A stretch of 64,000 nucleotides of DNA from Actinomyces marmotae (GCF_013177295.1 NZ_CP053642.1:434001-498000); one strand, 5' to 3'; positions 22,140-31,267 are shown, numbered from the stretch's first letter. A program made the numbers and translations. The notes: generated from the sequence alone by a model not told the origin.

Positions 22140-23236
22140 TCGCGCAGGACCTCGGCGAGGATATCCGCGTACTGGCGTGAGCGCACGGGCCAGGTCCACT
22201 GCTCGATAAGGCCGCTGGGGGCCGGCACCGGTGGGGCGGCGAGCATCGTCGCCAGGGCGTCGGTGAGGCTCTCGGCGCGGCGCTCCCCGGTGATCACGAC
22301 GGGCGCCCCCTGGTCGGCCAGGATCTGGGCGCCGGGAACCTCATAGGTCACCACGCGGCCGCTCTCGGCGATCACCTCCAGGAGCGTGGTCTGGAAGCCC
22401 TCGGAGAGCACTGTCGGGTTGACCAGGGTTGCCCCGGCCAGCGCCTGGCGCACCTGGCTGGGCGGCACGCGCCCCGGGATCGACACGGCGTCATCGATGC
22501 CCAGCTCGCGGGCCATCGCCCGGGCGTCCTCCAGCTCGGCGCCCGCGCCCAGCAACTCGCCGTCGACGTCGATGCCGCGCCCCCGCAGGGCGGCGACGGA
22601 GGACAGGAAGGCGTCCCAGCCCTTGCCCGCCACGACCCTCCCGACGAACACGAGGTGGCCAGGCCTGTCCGCGGGCGCGGGATGGGGCTCGGGCGCGGGG
22701 ATGGCGTTGTGGAAGACCTCGGCGCCGACGCCTGCCAAGCGCTTGATGAAGGCCGCCGACTGCGCGGAGATCGCCAGTACTCGATCGGCGTGGCGCAGAA
22801 CGTAGCGGCCCATCGTCAGGTCGACCGCCCGCGAGCCCGCGAAGATGATGGGGGAGGGGGTGGCCACGAATCCCGAGCCGTGCTCGGTGTGGATCACCGG
22901 GATCCCGGCCATGCGCGCCGCCCGCAGCCCGACGAGGCTCATGGGGAAGAAGCGCGTGTGCGTGCCCACGATGTCGATCCGGTTCTCGCGCAGGAACCGG
23001 GCGATGCGCCTGGTCGTGCCCACGCTCGGGAAGCTGATGACCTCCGCGATGGGGAGGTGGCCGCGCCCCGTGAGGACCCGCACGCCGTCGTCATCGCGGA
23101 GCCCGGGGCTGTCCGAAAGGGTGAGCACCCACACCTCGTGGCCCAGCTCGCGCAGCCCCTGCGCCAGGTTGGAGACGTGGTTCTCAAGGCCGCCCAGGTG
23201 GGGCGGGTAGGTGTTGATGACCAGGGCGAGTCTCAT
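22127..23236 (-). CDS. GT4 family glycosyltransferase
   Basis: This protein of about 369 residues has a GT-B fold. The N-terminal domain starts LALVINTYPPHLGGLENHVSNLA, typical of GT4 enzymes; the donor domain has VFVGRVVAGKGWDAFL and LSEGFQTTLLEVIAESG, the EX7E motif. These enzymes use nucleotide sugars and keep stereochemistry at the anomeric carbon. ATG at 23236 is preferred because GGAAG lies 5 nt upstream; a second in-frame ATG at 23248 has no ribosome site. It is divergent from licD across a 224-bp GC-rich gap that contains a possible TAGCAT box near 23370. Confidence 0.87.
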   Translation of the reverse strand: MRLALVINTYPPHLGGLENHVSNLAQGLRELGHEVWVLTLSDSPGLRDDDGVRVLTGRGHLPIAEVISFPSVGTTRRIARFLRENRIDIVGTHTRFFPMSLVGLRAARMAGIPVIHTEHGSGFVATPSPIIFAGSRAVDLTMGRYVLRHADRVLAISAQSAAFIKRLAGVGAEVFHNAIPAPEPHPAPADRPGHLVFVGRVVAGKGWDAFLSSVAALRGRGIDVDGELLGAGAELEDARAMARELGIDDAVSIPGRVPPSQVRQALAGATLVNPTVLSEGFQTTLLEVIAESGRVVTYEVPGAQILADQGAPVVITGERRAESLTDALATMLAAPPVPAPSGLIEQWTWPVRSRQYADILAEVLRDHRA

Positions 23237-23460
23237 GCGTGCTTCCATCGGTGGGATGCGGGGTGGCGAAGGTGCGCCCCAGGGGGAATGGTCTCACACG
23301 CGGGGCCATCGATGGCGCGGTGCTGGGGTGGCGGCCCCCGGGCGTCCCCGGCGGTGGGGAGGGAGCGGGTAGCATCGACGGCGCGCCCGCCTCCGCGACC
23401 GGGGTGTCCGCCCCGCTCGATCCCCGCACGATCCGGCGCCTGCGATGAGAAAGGCCAGCG

Positions 23461-24306
23461 ATGGAAGCGCTCTCACAAGAGGAGATCAAGAAGATCGAGC
23501 TCGACGTCCTGCGCGAGCTGGATCGCGTGTGCGCGGAGCACGGCCTGACCTACTTCCTGGCCTACGGCACTCTCATCGGCGCGCTGCGCCACGAGGGCTT
23601 CATCCCCTGGGACGACGACATCGACGTCGTCATGCCCCGCGACGACTACGAGGCCCTCTTCCGCCTGTGCCGCGCGGGCGCCCTCGCGGACCGCTACAAG
23701 CTGGTCTCCTACCGGGACCGCACGTCGATCTACCCCTTCTTCAAGCTCGTGGACACCCGTACGCGCGCGGAGGAGACCTTCATCGATGAGGAGTTGGCCC
23801 TGGGCCTGTGGGTCGACATCTTCCCCCTGGAGCGCGTGAGGCTGTCCGACCCGAGCATGCGCCGCGTGCGCGCCAAGGCGGCCCGGCTCGTGCGATGGCG
23901 CTCGCTCGCCGCCACCGATCCCCGCTACGCCACCTCCGGCGCCGCCAAGTTCGTCAAGCGCGTCATCCACCCGGTCACCCGCCGCCTCGACCCCTATCGG
24001 ATCGCCGCCAAGGCCGATGCCCTGGCGCGCGGGGTGAATATCAAGGACGCCTCCGCCCAGGATGACGACATCCGCTACGTCCTGCTCGTGGACGACCACA
24101 TGGATAAGAACACCCTGGAGCCCCGGGCGCTCTTCCCCGCGGCCCGCGCGGCTTTCGAGGGCGGGACGTACCCCGTGCCCGCCAAGGCGGCCCAGGTGCT
24201 GGCCGACTACTACGGCGACTGGGAGCGCATCCCGCCCGCCGAGGAGCGCCCGCCTGCGCACCTGCGCGCCGTCACCTGGGTGGAGGGGGCCGACCGTGAC
24301 GCCTGA
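23461..24306 (+). CDS. LicD family phosphotransferase (phosphorylcholine transferase type)
   Basis: LicD proteins move phosphorylcholine, or another phospho-alcohol, from a CDP carrier to a surface glycan. The 281-residue protein shows the full N-terminal signature: LDVLRELDRVCAEHGLTYFL, AYGTLIGALRHEGFIPWDDD and IDVVMPRDDY, where the Gly-Thr, Asp-Asp-Asp and Asp residues bind nucleotide and metal. GLWVDIFPLERV follows. A GAAAGG site precedes the ATG. It overlaps the next GT2 gene by 11 nt. With a LicC-LicA fusion 4 kb away, phosphorylcholine is the most likely group, although LicD relatives also transfer other phosphates. Confidence 0.87.
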   Translation: MEALSQEEIKKIELDVLRELDRVCAEHGLTYFLAYGTLIGALRHEGFIPWDDDIDVVMPRDDYEALFRLCRAGALADRYKLVSYRDRTSIYPFFKLVDTRTRAEETFIDEELALGLWVDIFPLERVRLSDPSMRRVRAKAARLVRWRSLAATDPRYATSGAAKFVKRVIHPVTRRLDPYRIAAKADALARGVNIKDASAQDDDIRYVLLVDDHMDKNTLEPRALFPAARAAFEGGTYPVPAKAAQVLADYYGDWERIPPAEERPPAHLRAVTWVEGADRDA

Positions 24307-25213
24307 GAGCCCTGCGCCCGCGGAGAGCCGCACCGGCCCCGCGTCCAAAACCGTCTGCGTGTTCACCCCCACCTATGAGCGCGCCTACATCCTGCCCGTC
24401 CTCTACGACAGCCTCGTGGCGCAGACCTCCCACGACTTCGTGTGGATGATCGTCGACGACGGCTCCACCGACGGCACCGAGGAGCTCGTCGCCTCATGGA
24501 TCGAGCGCGGCGAGATCGAGATCGACTACGTCAAGACCGCGAATGGCGGCAAGCCCCGGGCCATCAACCTCGGTGTGGAGCGGGCCACCAGCCCGCTGTT
24601 CTTCGTCGTCGACTCCGACGACTGGCTGCTCCCCGGCGCCATCGAGCACGTGCTGGCCACCTGGGCGACCATCGAGGGGCAGGACCGCTACGCCGGGATC
24701 GTCGCCCTGCGCGGCACGGATGAGCGCACCCCCATGGACACGTGGATGCCCGAGGGCGCGCGCGACGTGAAGTACTGGGACCTCTTCGAGACGATGGGCT
24801 TTAGGGGGGACACCTCCCTCATTCATCGCACCGAGGTCCTGCGGGACTACCCCTACGACGTCGCCCCCGGGGAGATCTTCATCGCCGAGACCTCGGTCTA
24901 CTACCGTCTCGACGAGCGCTACGTCATGCTCGCCGACAACACGATCCTCACGATCTGCCACTACCTGCCCGACGGGCTCACCCACAATTTCGCGGCCAAT
25001 GCCAAGCGGAACCCCATCGGCTACTGGAAGCACAAGCGCTACTGCGCCGAGCGCTCCACCACGATCAAGGGCAGGGTCCGCGAGACGCTGCTGTACCTTG
25101 TGGGCTGCCGACTGGCCGGGCAGTCCGGAGCCCTGCGCATGGCGCCCAACAAGCCGGTGGCCCTGGCCTGCTACCTGCCCGCGCTGGTGGCCAGGTACGC
25201 GTTGTTCAGATAG
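24296..25213 (+). CDS. GT2 glycosyltransferase of the licD-flippase operon
   Basis: This 305-residue GT-A enzyme has a short Pro-rich start, then VCVFTPTYERAYILPVLYDSL, IVDDGSTDGTEELV, NGGKPRAINLGV and FVVDSDDWL as the DxD motif. The C-terminal half (FRGDTSLIHRTEVL, GEIFIAETSVYYRL) matches transferases often found beside LicD and flippase genes. The GTG at 24296 overlaps the licD stop by 11 nt and keeps the usual family N-terminus. It probably adds the sugar that LicD decorates (inference). Confidence 0.86.
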   Translation: MTPESPAPAESRTGPASKTVCVFTPTYERAYILPVLYDSLVAQTSHDFVWMIVDDGSTDGTEELVASWIERGEIEIDYVKTANGGKPRAINLGVERATSPLFFVVDSDDWLLPGAIEHVLATWATIEGQDRYAGIVALRGTDERTPMDTWMPEGARDVKYWDLFETMGFRGDTSLIHRTEVLRDYPYDVAPGEIFIAETSVYYRLDERYVMLADNTILTICHYLPDGLTHNFAANAKRNPIGYWKHKRYCAERSTTIKGRVRETLLYLVGCRLAGQSGALRMAPNKPVALACYLPALVARYALFR

Positions 25214-25221
25214 GAGTGCCG

Positions 25222-26490
25222 ATGGCGCAGGTGGAGGCCCTGTCCCTCCGGACGAACATGTTGTGGAGCTCAGCCGGGTCGATCATCCGGCTGGCCTGCA
25301 ACTACCTGGTGGGGGTCGCCGTCGTGCGGCTCTCGCACGGGTTCGACGCCGCGGGCGGGCTCGCGCTCGTCATGGCGATCGCGAACCTCATCAACCCCTT
25401 CGCCGACTACCGCCTGCGCACGATCCAGGTCACCGACACCAAGGGCGAGCGCAGCGCCGGGGAGTACGTGGGCCTGCGGGTGCTGACCACTGCCTTGGCC
25501 TTCCTCCTTGGCATCGTCTACTCCCTGGCCACGGCGTCATTCGACGCCCTGCCGCTTATCGCCGTGTACCTGGTCTACTCCCTGGCGACGAACTTCATCG
25601 AGGTCCTTCACGCCATCGATCAGCGGCACCGGCGGATGGACTACATCGGTAAGTCCTACATGCTCCAGGGCGTCACCACCCTGGCGGGCTTCTGCGTTGT
25701 CCTGTGGCTGGCGAACTCCCTCATGGCGGCCATCATCACCATGGCGGTGGTGACCATCCTCGTGGGTGTCGTCTACGACGTGCCGCGCTCGGCCCAGTTC
25801 GAGCGCCTGCGCCCCGTCATCGACCTCCGCGCCGCCGCGTCCCTGCTGGTCACCCTCTTCCCCCTCGTCATCGCCCAGGTCTGCAGCTCTTCCGTCCTGA
25901 CGCTGCCCCGCCAGTACCTGGAGTCCTCCGTCGGGAGCGAGGCGCTGGGGATCTACAACTCCGTGGCCTCGCCCGTCGTCATCGTGCAGATGGGCGCCGT
26001 CTACGTCTACAGCCCCCTCATGGGGGAGTTCGCGGACCGCTTCCACTCCGATAAGCGCTCGGCCCTGACCCTCCTGTGGCGGACCATCGGCGGGATCCTC
26101 GTGGTCACCGCCGTCACGGCGGCCCTGCTGCTGCTCCTGGGCGATCCCGTGCTGCGGCTCATCTTCGGCGACAAGATCATCGGGCACACGGACCTGCTGC
26201 TGCCCGCGGTCGTGTGCACGGTCATGACGGCCTTCGCCTGGTTCATGAACGACCTGCTCATCGCCGTGCGCGACCTCAAGGCGAGCTTCCTGGGTAACGC
26301 CCTCGCCGCGTTGGCCTCCCTGGTTTCGATGAAGATGCTCGTGGACGCCTTCGGGATGAACGGGGTCAGCTGGGTCGGCGTGCTGTCCTACTCCCTGGCC
26401 GTGGTACTGCTGGCCCTGTTCTTGGCCCGCGATTACCGCCGGATCGGGGAGCCCCCGCTGACGCCGTCTCACTCCTCCCCGAGGTCGTGA
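25222..26490 (+). CDS. Polysaccharide flippase, Wzx/MATE-like
   Basis: This 422-residue membrane protein has about 12 predicted helices and is similar in layout to MVF/oligosaccharide flippases that turn lipid-linked repeat units to the outer face. Visible features are an N-terminal NMLWSSAGSIIRLACNYLVG, an LYxx-like VYLVYSLATNFIEVL segment and PLVIAQVCSSSVLTLPRQYL in the centre. The ATG at 25222 is chosen because AGGAG (25212-25216) lies 5 nt upstream. The locus thus has both an ABC exporter and a flippase, suggesting two glycans or a side-chain unit moved separately. No clear Wzy polymerase was found. It overlaps the convergent licD gene by 22 bp. Confidence 0.8.
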   Translation: MAQVEALSLRTNMLWSSAGSIIRLACNYLVGVAVVRLSHGFDAAGGLALVMAIANLINPFADYRLRTIQVTDTKGERSAGEYVGLRVLTTALAFLLGIVYSLATASFDALPLIAVYLVYSLATNFIEVLHAIDQRHRRMDYIGKSYMLQGVTTLAGFCVVLWLANSLMAAIITMAVVTILVGVVYDVPRSAQFERLRPVIDLRAAASLLVTLFPLVIAQVCSSSVLTLPRQYLESSVGSEALGIYNSVASPVVIVQMGAVYVYSPLMGEFADRFHSDKRSALTLLWRTIGGILVVTAVTAALLLLLGDPVLRLIFGDKIIGHTDLLLPAVVCTVMTAFAWFMNDLLIAVRDLKASFLGNALAALASLVSMKMLVDAFGMNGVSWVGVLSYSLAVVLLALFLARDYRRIGEPPLTPSHSSPRS

Positions 26491-27338
26491 TCCCCGAAGT
26501 CCACCAGTGAGGGCTTGTGGTTGACCCGCTCTGAGACCGGCGGAATCGTCATGTAGTCGCCATAGCCCCGGGTGAGCACCGCGTCATAGGCGTGGGGCAT
26601 CCGGATCGTCATGTCCTCGAAGGGCAGGGCGACGGTGGGCAGCAACTCATCACGGCGGATGGACCAGCGCCTGGGGTCCTGGGTGGAGAAATCGCCCAGC
26701 CACACCGAGTCCTCGCCCTCGTGGGAGCGCGCGGCGCGGTCCCAGCGCTCGTACAGGGCGCGCGGTGAGACCCGGGCGGCCCTCAAGCCCCAGTGGATGG
26801 CGCGCAGGACGACGGCGGCCGCCTGCCTCGCGGGCGCGGGCAGCGGGACCTCGGCGGTGGGCGTCCCGCGCAGGTACATGAGCCGCCCCCATACCCAGGT
26901 CCGCCGCGCCATCCGCTTGAAGGCGCGCTCGTCGTCGGGCAGGACGTCCAAGGGGAAGACGTCGACGCCGATGGGCACCCGGTAGGCGCGGTCGCGCGCG
27001 ATCTCCGGGATGAAGGCGGTCCCGGCCAGGCCCAGCACGCCGAAGGTCTTGGGGTAGTCCGGGGAGTTGCGGGAGCTGAGCAGCACGAAGCCGGGGCCCA
27101 GGACGCGATCGGCCTCGGCCAGGAGGCGCTCGTAGTCGGGGCGCGGCATGACGACGTCGACGTCGTCGTCCCAGGGGATGAAGCCCTGGTGCCGGGCCGC
27201 GCCGATCGCGGTGCCCCCGTAGGCGGCGTACTCCAGTCCCAGCTCGGCGCAGACGCGGTCGAGCTCGGCCAGTGCGAGGGCGGTGGCCCTCTGGACGCGC
27301 TTGAGGAGGGCGGGATCGTCGTAGCCGGTGGTGCTCAT
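26469..27338 (-). CDS. LicD family phosphotransferase, second copy
   Basis: This 289-residue LicD protein has LDRVCAELGLEYAAYGGTA, IGAARHQGFIPWDDDVD and VVMPRPDYERLL, then IGVDVFPLDVLPDD. The metal and nucleotide residues match those of the first copy, but the middle and C-terminal parts differ, so a different acceptor sugar is likely. Pneumococcus likewise has two LicD enzymes that decorate two positions of one repeat unit. It lies 111 bp downstream of licB on the same strand; a 6-bp GGGGCC/GGCCCC hairpin (27428-27445) in that gap may terminate part of the lic transcripts. Confidence 0.86.
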   Translation of the reverse strand: MSTTGYDDPALLKRVQRATALALAELDRVCAELGLEYAAYGGTAIGAARHQGFIPWDDDVDVVMPRPDYERLLAEADRVLGPGFVLLSSRNSPDYPKTFGVLGLAGTAFIPEIARDRAYRVPIGVDVFPLDVLPDDERAFKRMARRTWVWGRLMYLRGTPTAEVPLPAPARQAAAVVLRAIHWGLRAARVSPRALYERWDRAARSHEGEDSVWLGDFSTQDPRRWSIRRDELLPTVALPFEDMTIRMPHAYDAVLTRGYGDYMTIPPVSERVNHKPSLVDFGDHDLGEE

Positions 27339-27427
27339 GGGCTCATCCTCTCCCGTGGGGGCGCCGACCAGGAAGCCGCGGCGCGACGTGTCGGGCCGCC
27401 CCGCGGCGCGCGGCGTGGCGAGCGGGT

Positions 27428-27445
27428 GGGGCCGGGCGCGGCCCC
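27428..27445 (-). terminator. Short hairpin after licB
   Basis: GGGGCC-gggcgc-GGCCCC forms a 6-bp GC stem starting 5 bp beyond the licB stop codon. It has no U tract, so it may be only a partial terminator or an mRNA 3' end stabiliser before the second licD gene. Confidence 0.3.
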
Positions 27446-27449
27446 GTCC

Positions 27450-28400
27450 TCACGCCTCCTTCGCGAGCGCGGGGGAGCGGCGCGTGAGCCGCAGGTCGGA
27501 CCAGTTGGCGGTGGCGGCCAGGACCGTGCCCACGAGGATGACGGCGCAGCACACCACCTGCGAGGCGGTGGGGATGGTCCCCTGTAGGACGAGGGCGAAG
27601 ATGACCGCCCACGCGGAGTAGGAGATGTTGAGGGCCATGCCCCGGGAGGCGCCGATCGTGCCCAGGGCCTTGTAGTAGAAGAGGTACGAGGTGGTCCCGG
27701 CGATGGCCGCCAGGGCGATGACGCCGGTGGCCGGCGTCAGGGAGGCGCGCGCGGAGAATCCGAGGGCCCCCACGATCGGGGCCACCACGAGCAGGTAGGT
27801 CAGGCCCGATGTCGTCTGGCGGATTTGCAGGGCGGTCTCGTTGTCCACGGAGTCGTCGCGCATTCCCCAGGTGAGGATGACGGCCTCGGATCCCCAGCCG
27901 AAGACGCAGGCCAGGGCCGCGATAATCCCCAGGATCGCGTTGCCGCCGCCGGAGTCGGCGGAGGAGGACCAGCCGATCGCGATGATGGCGGCCAGGGCCG
28001 CGAGGAGGGCCACGACCTGGCGCGGCCTCATGCGCTCGCCGAGGATGAGGTAGGCCAGGAGCGTGCCCAGGGCCGGGTAGAAGGTGGAGATGATCGCGGT
28101 GTAGGAGGGGCCGATGTTGTTGATGGCGATGAGGTAGCCGCTCATGCCCACCGGCCCGCCGAGGAGGGCGGCCAGCGCCACGACCCTTCCCGAGCGGGTG
28201 CGCAGGGCGGCGAGCGTGTGGCGCAGGCGCCCCCGTGCGCCCATGTAGGCCATGAGGAGCAGCGCGGAGATGACGTCGTGGAGGAGGGCGCTGGCGATGG
28301 GCGCCTGCGGGGCCCCGAGGAACGGGGCGAGGGCGACGGCCATGGCCAGGATGACGGTGTCGAGGCCCCAGGTGGCCCCGCTGATGGCTCCGTAGCGCAT
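27450..28400 (-). CDS. licB: LicB-like choline permease (EamA/DMT family)
   Basis: This 316-residue membrane protein has ten predicted helices arranged as two EamA halves. The start MRYGAISGATWGLDTVIL, GPVGMSGYLIAINNIGPSYTA and YPALGTLLAYLILGERM match the LicB subgroup of drug/metabolite transporters, which import choline for phosphorylcholine synthesis. The ATG at 28400 overlaps the stop of the LicC-LicA gene (TGATG), so translation is coupled; upstream in-frame codons lie inside that gene. LicB assignment rests on sequence resemblance plus this context. Confidence 0.86.
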   Translation of the reverse strand: MRYGAISGATWGLDTVILAMAVALAPFLGAPQAPIASALLHDVISALLLMAYMGARGRLRHTLAALRTRSGRVVALAALLGGPVGMSGYLIAINNIGPSYTAIISTFYPALGTLLAYLILGERMRPRQVVALLAALAAIIAIGWSSSADSGGGNAILGIIAALACVFGWGSEAVILTWGMRDDSVDNETALQIRQTTSGLTYLLVVAPIVGALGFSARASLTPATGVIALAAIAGTTSYLFYYKALGTIGASRGMALNISYSAWAVIFALVLQGTIPTASQVVCCAVILVGTVLAATANWSDLRLTRRSPALAKEA

Positions 28401-30226
28401 CAGGCGCTCCTCCTCGCGCTCAGGGCCTCCGGGGGGCCCGTGAGGTCCGTGCCGGAGATGTAGGAGTCCAGGAGGGAGTCGACGTAGTCGACGGCGTGCC
28501 GGTAGTAGATGAGGAACCACTCGCCGACGTCGTCGCCCTCAACCTCCTTGACCAGGGACCACACGTACCAGCACCAGCCGGCGAAGGTGACGTAGGACCA
28601 GAAGTGGCGCCGCTCGACGGGGGTGGGGGTGCGGCCGAAGTAGTAGCCCAGGGCGTCCTCGGCGCGCTCGGCGCCCAGCTGCGCGCAGACCACCATCGTG
28701 CCGAAGTCGGCGGCGACGTCGGACATGCCGGCGTACTCCCAGTCGATGAGGGAGAGCTCGCCGGAGGCGTCCACGAGGAAGTTCAGCGGGAAGAAGTCGT
28801 TGTGGCTGGGGGCTAGCCCGAAGCCGTCGGCGTCGGCGAACTCCTTGAGGCGCAGCACCTTGGCGCGCAGCTCGTCGTAGCCGGGGATGTCGATGGGGCC
28901 CCGGGCCGCCAGAAGGGACTCGTAGCGCAGCCCCTCGGTCACGAAATCAAAGCTGCGCGCGAGTTCGCGTCCCGACTCGTGCAGGGCGCGGTCCATGCGC
29001 ATGGCCCGCTCCAACTCGCTGGGATTGGACACGTCCAGGTTGCGGCAGTCGGGGACGTAGCGGGAGATCTTCCAGCCCTGCTCCGGGTCCCCGGCCAGGA
29101 AGGTGGAGTCCAGGCCGAGCTCGCCGGCGAGCCGAAGGGCCTCGATCTCCGCGCGGCGGTCGATGAGCTGGTTGGTGCCGGCGCCGGGGTGGCGGTAGAC
29201 GTACTCGTCCTCGCCTACGGAGAAGTGGCAGGACAGGTTCGTGATGCCCTGCTTGAGGGGGTAGAAGGCGCCGATCTGGCCGCGCTCGCAGCCCAGGGCG
29301 GTCGAGATGTTCTCGAAGACCTCCGAGTCGATGTTCTCCATGAAGGCGGGGTCGAAGGTGCGCAGCTCGTCGATGGAGTCGAACTCGTGGATGACGCCGT
29401 CGGGGTACTTCCGGATCACCATGTCGAGGCTCTTGATGTGATCGAGGTAGATGGACTCCCACAGCTTGGGGGCCGTCTCGGGCAACTCGTAGACGGACTC
29501 CAGGATCGTGCGGAACGCGGTGGAGAAGGCCCGGTCGAAATAGGCGTGGCCGAGCATCGTCCAGGCGTCCGCCCCTCCGACGGTTGCCCCGGTGATCCGC
29601 CCGCCCGCGCCGGTGGTCAGGCACCACTCCTGGGTGGGGCCGGCGATGTACGTGGCCGAGTAGTAGGCCTGGTAGACGTGGGACTCGAAGGGGTTGATCG
29701 TGAAGTAGTCATCCGAGGAGCAGATGTAGGTGTTGGCCAGGTCCTCCTTGACCAGCCACAGGGAGCCGTTGTTGTTGCGGGTCGCGTACTCCTTGTTGAC
29801 CACGATCCTGGCCCCGTAGCGCTCGGCTAGGGAGAAGAAGTACTCCTTCTTGTAGCCCACGACGATCGTGATGTCAGTGATCCCGGCCTCGTGGAGCTGG
29901 CGGATCTGGCGCTCGACGAGGACCTCCCCGCGCACCTTGAGGATGCCCTTGGGGCGCTCGTAGGAGATCGGGGCGAAGCGACTGGACATGCCCGCCGCCA
30001 GGATGATCGCGTTGTCCACCCGGTAGGGCTCCAGCGCGGCCCTGCCGGAGGCGGTCAGCTCGCGCTCGGCGATGTAGCCGGCGGCCTCGCACTCGCGCAC
30101 CGCGGCGTTGACGCTGCCCAGCGACATGCCCGTGGACTCCTGGATCTGCCGCTGGGTCAGGGCCGCGTCCGCGCGCAGGAGCGCGGCCAGGGTGTCGAAC
30201 TGGGGCTGGGTGAGGGTGCCGGGCAT
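28400..30226 (-). CDS. Trifunctional HTH / LicC CTP:phosphocholine cytidylyltransferase / LicA choline kinase fusion
   Basis: This 608-residue protein would activate choline to CDP-choline by itself. Residues 1-66 form a winged-helix DNA-binding domain of MarR type (LTQRQIQESTGMSLGSVNAAV). Residues about 70-300 are a LicC-type nucleotidyltransferase with AIILAAGMSSRFAP (73-86), PKGILKVRGE and SSDDYF. Residues about 315-600 are a LicA/aminoglycoside-phosphotransferase-type kinase with the Brenner motif HNDFFPLNF (His475, Asp477, Asn482) and LIDWEYAG (Asp495). The ATG has an AGGAGG site 7 nt upstream, which lies inside a perfect inverted repeat (30231-30310). The order HTH, transferase, kinase suggests a protein that may also sense or regulate its own pathway. 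Confidence 0.92.
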   Translation of the reverse strand: MPGTLTQPQFDTLAALLRADAALTQRQIQESTGMSLGSVNAAVRECEAAGYIAERELTASGRAALEPYRVDNAIILAAGMSSRFAPISYERPKGILKVRGEVLVERQIRQLHEAGITDITIVVGYKKEYFFSLAERYGARIVVNKEYATRNNNGSLWLVKEDLANTYICSSDDYFTINPFESHVYQAYYSATYIAGPTQEWCLTTGAGGRITGATVGGADAWTMLGHAYFDRAFSTAFRTILESVYELPETAPKLWESIYLDHIKSLDMVIRKYPDGVIHEFDSIDELRTFDPAFMENIDSEVFENISTALGCERGQIGAFYPLKQGITNLSCHFSVGEDEYVYRHPGAGTNQLIDRRAEIEALRLAGELGLDSTFLAGDPEQGWKISRYVPDCRNLDVSNPSELERAMRMDRALHESGRELARSFDFVTEGLRYESLLAARGPIDIPGYDELRAKVLRLKEFADADGFGLAPSHNDFFPLNFLVDASGELSLIDWEYAGMSDVAADFGTMVVCAQLGAERAEDALGYYFGRTPTPVERRHFWSYVTFAGWCWYVWSLVKEVEGDDVGEWFLIYYRHAVDYVDSLLDSYISGTDLTGPPEALSARRSA

Positions 30227-30230
30227 GGGA

Positions 30231-30310
30231 CGGCCTCCTGTTCGGATCTGAATGGGAACCTCGTATGTTCGAGGCTAGTCCCATGTGCTCAGAAATTGAA
30301 CAGGAGGCCG
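30231..30310 (-). promoter_or_regulatory. Structured lic leader: 13-bp inverted repeat sequestering the ribosome binding site
   Basis: In the mRNA sense (minus strand) CGGCCTCCTGTTC (30310-30298) is followed 54 nt later by its exact complement GAACAGGAGGCCG (30243-30231), which contains the AGGAGG ribosome site of the lic fusion gene. Between them lies an inner hairpin (30254-30282) with CCTCG/CGAGG and GGGA/TCCC arms. Folded, the leader would block translation. A TAGCCT box (30277-30272) could start a shorter transcript lacking the 5' arm, leaving the site free. The element begins 26 nt after the rmlA stop, so it could also act as a terminator, or as a DNA operator for the HTH domain. Ligand and mechanism are unknown. 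Confidence 0.6.
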
Positions 30311-30336
30311 TGTTGCCTTCGTCTCGTCGGCGGTCC

Positions 30337-31209
30337 TCAGCGGCGCCCGCGGGCCAGGAGGTCGAGGAGGTACTGGCCGTAGCCCGACTTGACCAGGGGT
30401 TCGGCGCGCTGGCGCAGGCCGTCGTCGTCAATGAAGCCCATGCGCCACGCGATCTCCTCCGGGCAGCCGATGTTGAGGCCCTGGCGGTGCTGGATGGTGC
30501 GGATGAAGGCGGTGGCGTCCGCCAACGAGTCGAAGGTGCCGGTGTCCAGCCAGGCGGTGCCGCGGGGCAGGACCTCCACGGTGAGGCGCCCGGCCTCCAG
30601 GTAGGCGCGGTTGACATCGGTGATCTCGTACTCGCCACGGGCCGAGGGGGCCAGGTCGCGGGCGATGGCGACGACGTCGTTGTCGTAGAAGTACAGGCCG
30701 GGCACCGCGTAGTCGGACTTGGGGTGGGCGGGCTTCTCCTCGATGGAGACGGCCTTGAAGTCCGCGTCGAACTCCACGACGCCGTAGGCGGTGGGGTCGG
30801 CCACCTGGTAGGCGTAGACGACTCCGCCGTCGGGGCTCGTGTGGCGGCGCAACTGGGTGCCCATGCCGGGGCCGTAGAAGATGTTGTCGCCCAGGACCAG
30901 GGCCGCGCTCTCGCCCCCGATGAAGTCGGCGCCGAGCACGAAGGCCTGCGCCAGCCCGTTGGGCGTCTCCTGGACCGCGTACGACAGGTTGACCCCCAGC
31001 TGCGAGCCGTCGCCCAGCAGGCGGTGGAAACTGGGGGCGTCGTGCGGGGTGGTGATGACCAGGACGTCCTGGATGCCGGCCAGCATGAGCGTGGACAGCG
31101 GGTAGTAGATCATCGGCTTGTCGTACACCGGCACCAACTGCTTGGAGGTGCCCAGGGTGATCGGGTTGAGTCGTGTGCCGGAGCCGCCGGCCAGGATGAT
31201 GCCTCGCAT
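30337..31209 (-). CDS. rmlA: Glucose-1-phosphate thymidylyltransferase RmlA
   Basis: RmlA makes dTDP-glucose, the first step to dTDP-rhamnose. The 290-residue protein shows [16 protein letters not shown] (1-16), [34 protein letters not shown] and SIEEKP, all standard for RmlA. The ATG at 31209 begins the first strand, as in homologues. It is divergent from manA and lies upstream of the lic genes on the same strand; the 110-bp gap is the structured lic leader, so read-through from rmlA into lic is possible. Confidence 0.97.
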   Translation of the reverse strand: MRGIILAGGSGTRLNPITLGTSKQLVPVYDKPMIYYPLSTLMLAGIQDVLVITTPHDAPSFHRLLGDGSQLGVNLSYAVQETPNGLAQAFVLGADFIGGESAALVLGDNIFYGPGMGTQLRRHTSPDGGVVYAYQVADPTAYGVVEFDADFKAVSIEEKPAHPKSDYAVPGLYFYDNDVVAIARDLAPSARGEYEITDVNRAYLEAGRLTVEVLPRGTAWLDTGTFDSLADATAFIRTIQHRQGLNIGCPEEIAWRMGFIDDDGLRQRAEPLVKSGYGQYLLDLLARGRR

Positions 31210-31267
31210 AGTCCCCAAGTGTGTACCATCCGACCCTCCCACGGGTGAAACCCGCCGGTGCTGCAGC

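Noticed and set aside
28400..30226. Phase-variable tetranucleotide repeats in the licA region, as in Haemophilus
   Set aside because: No CAAT-like or other short tandem tract is present near the start or in the coding sequence.
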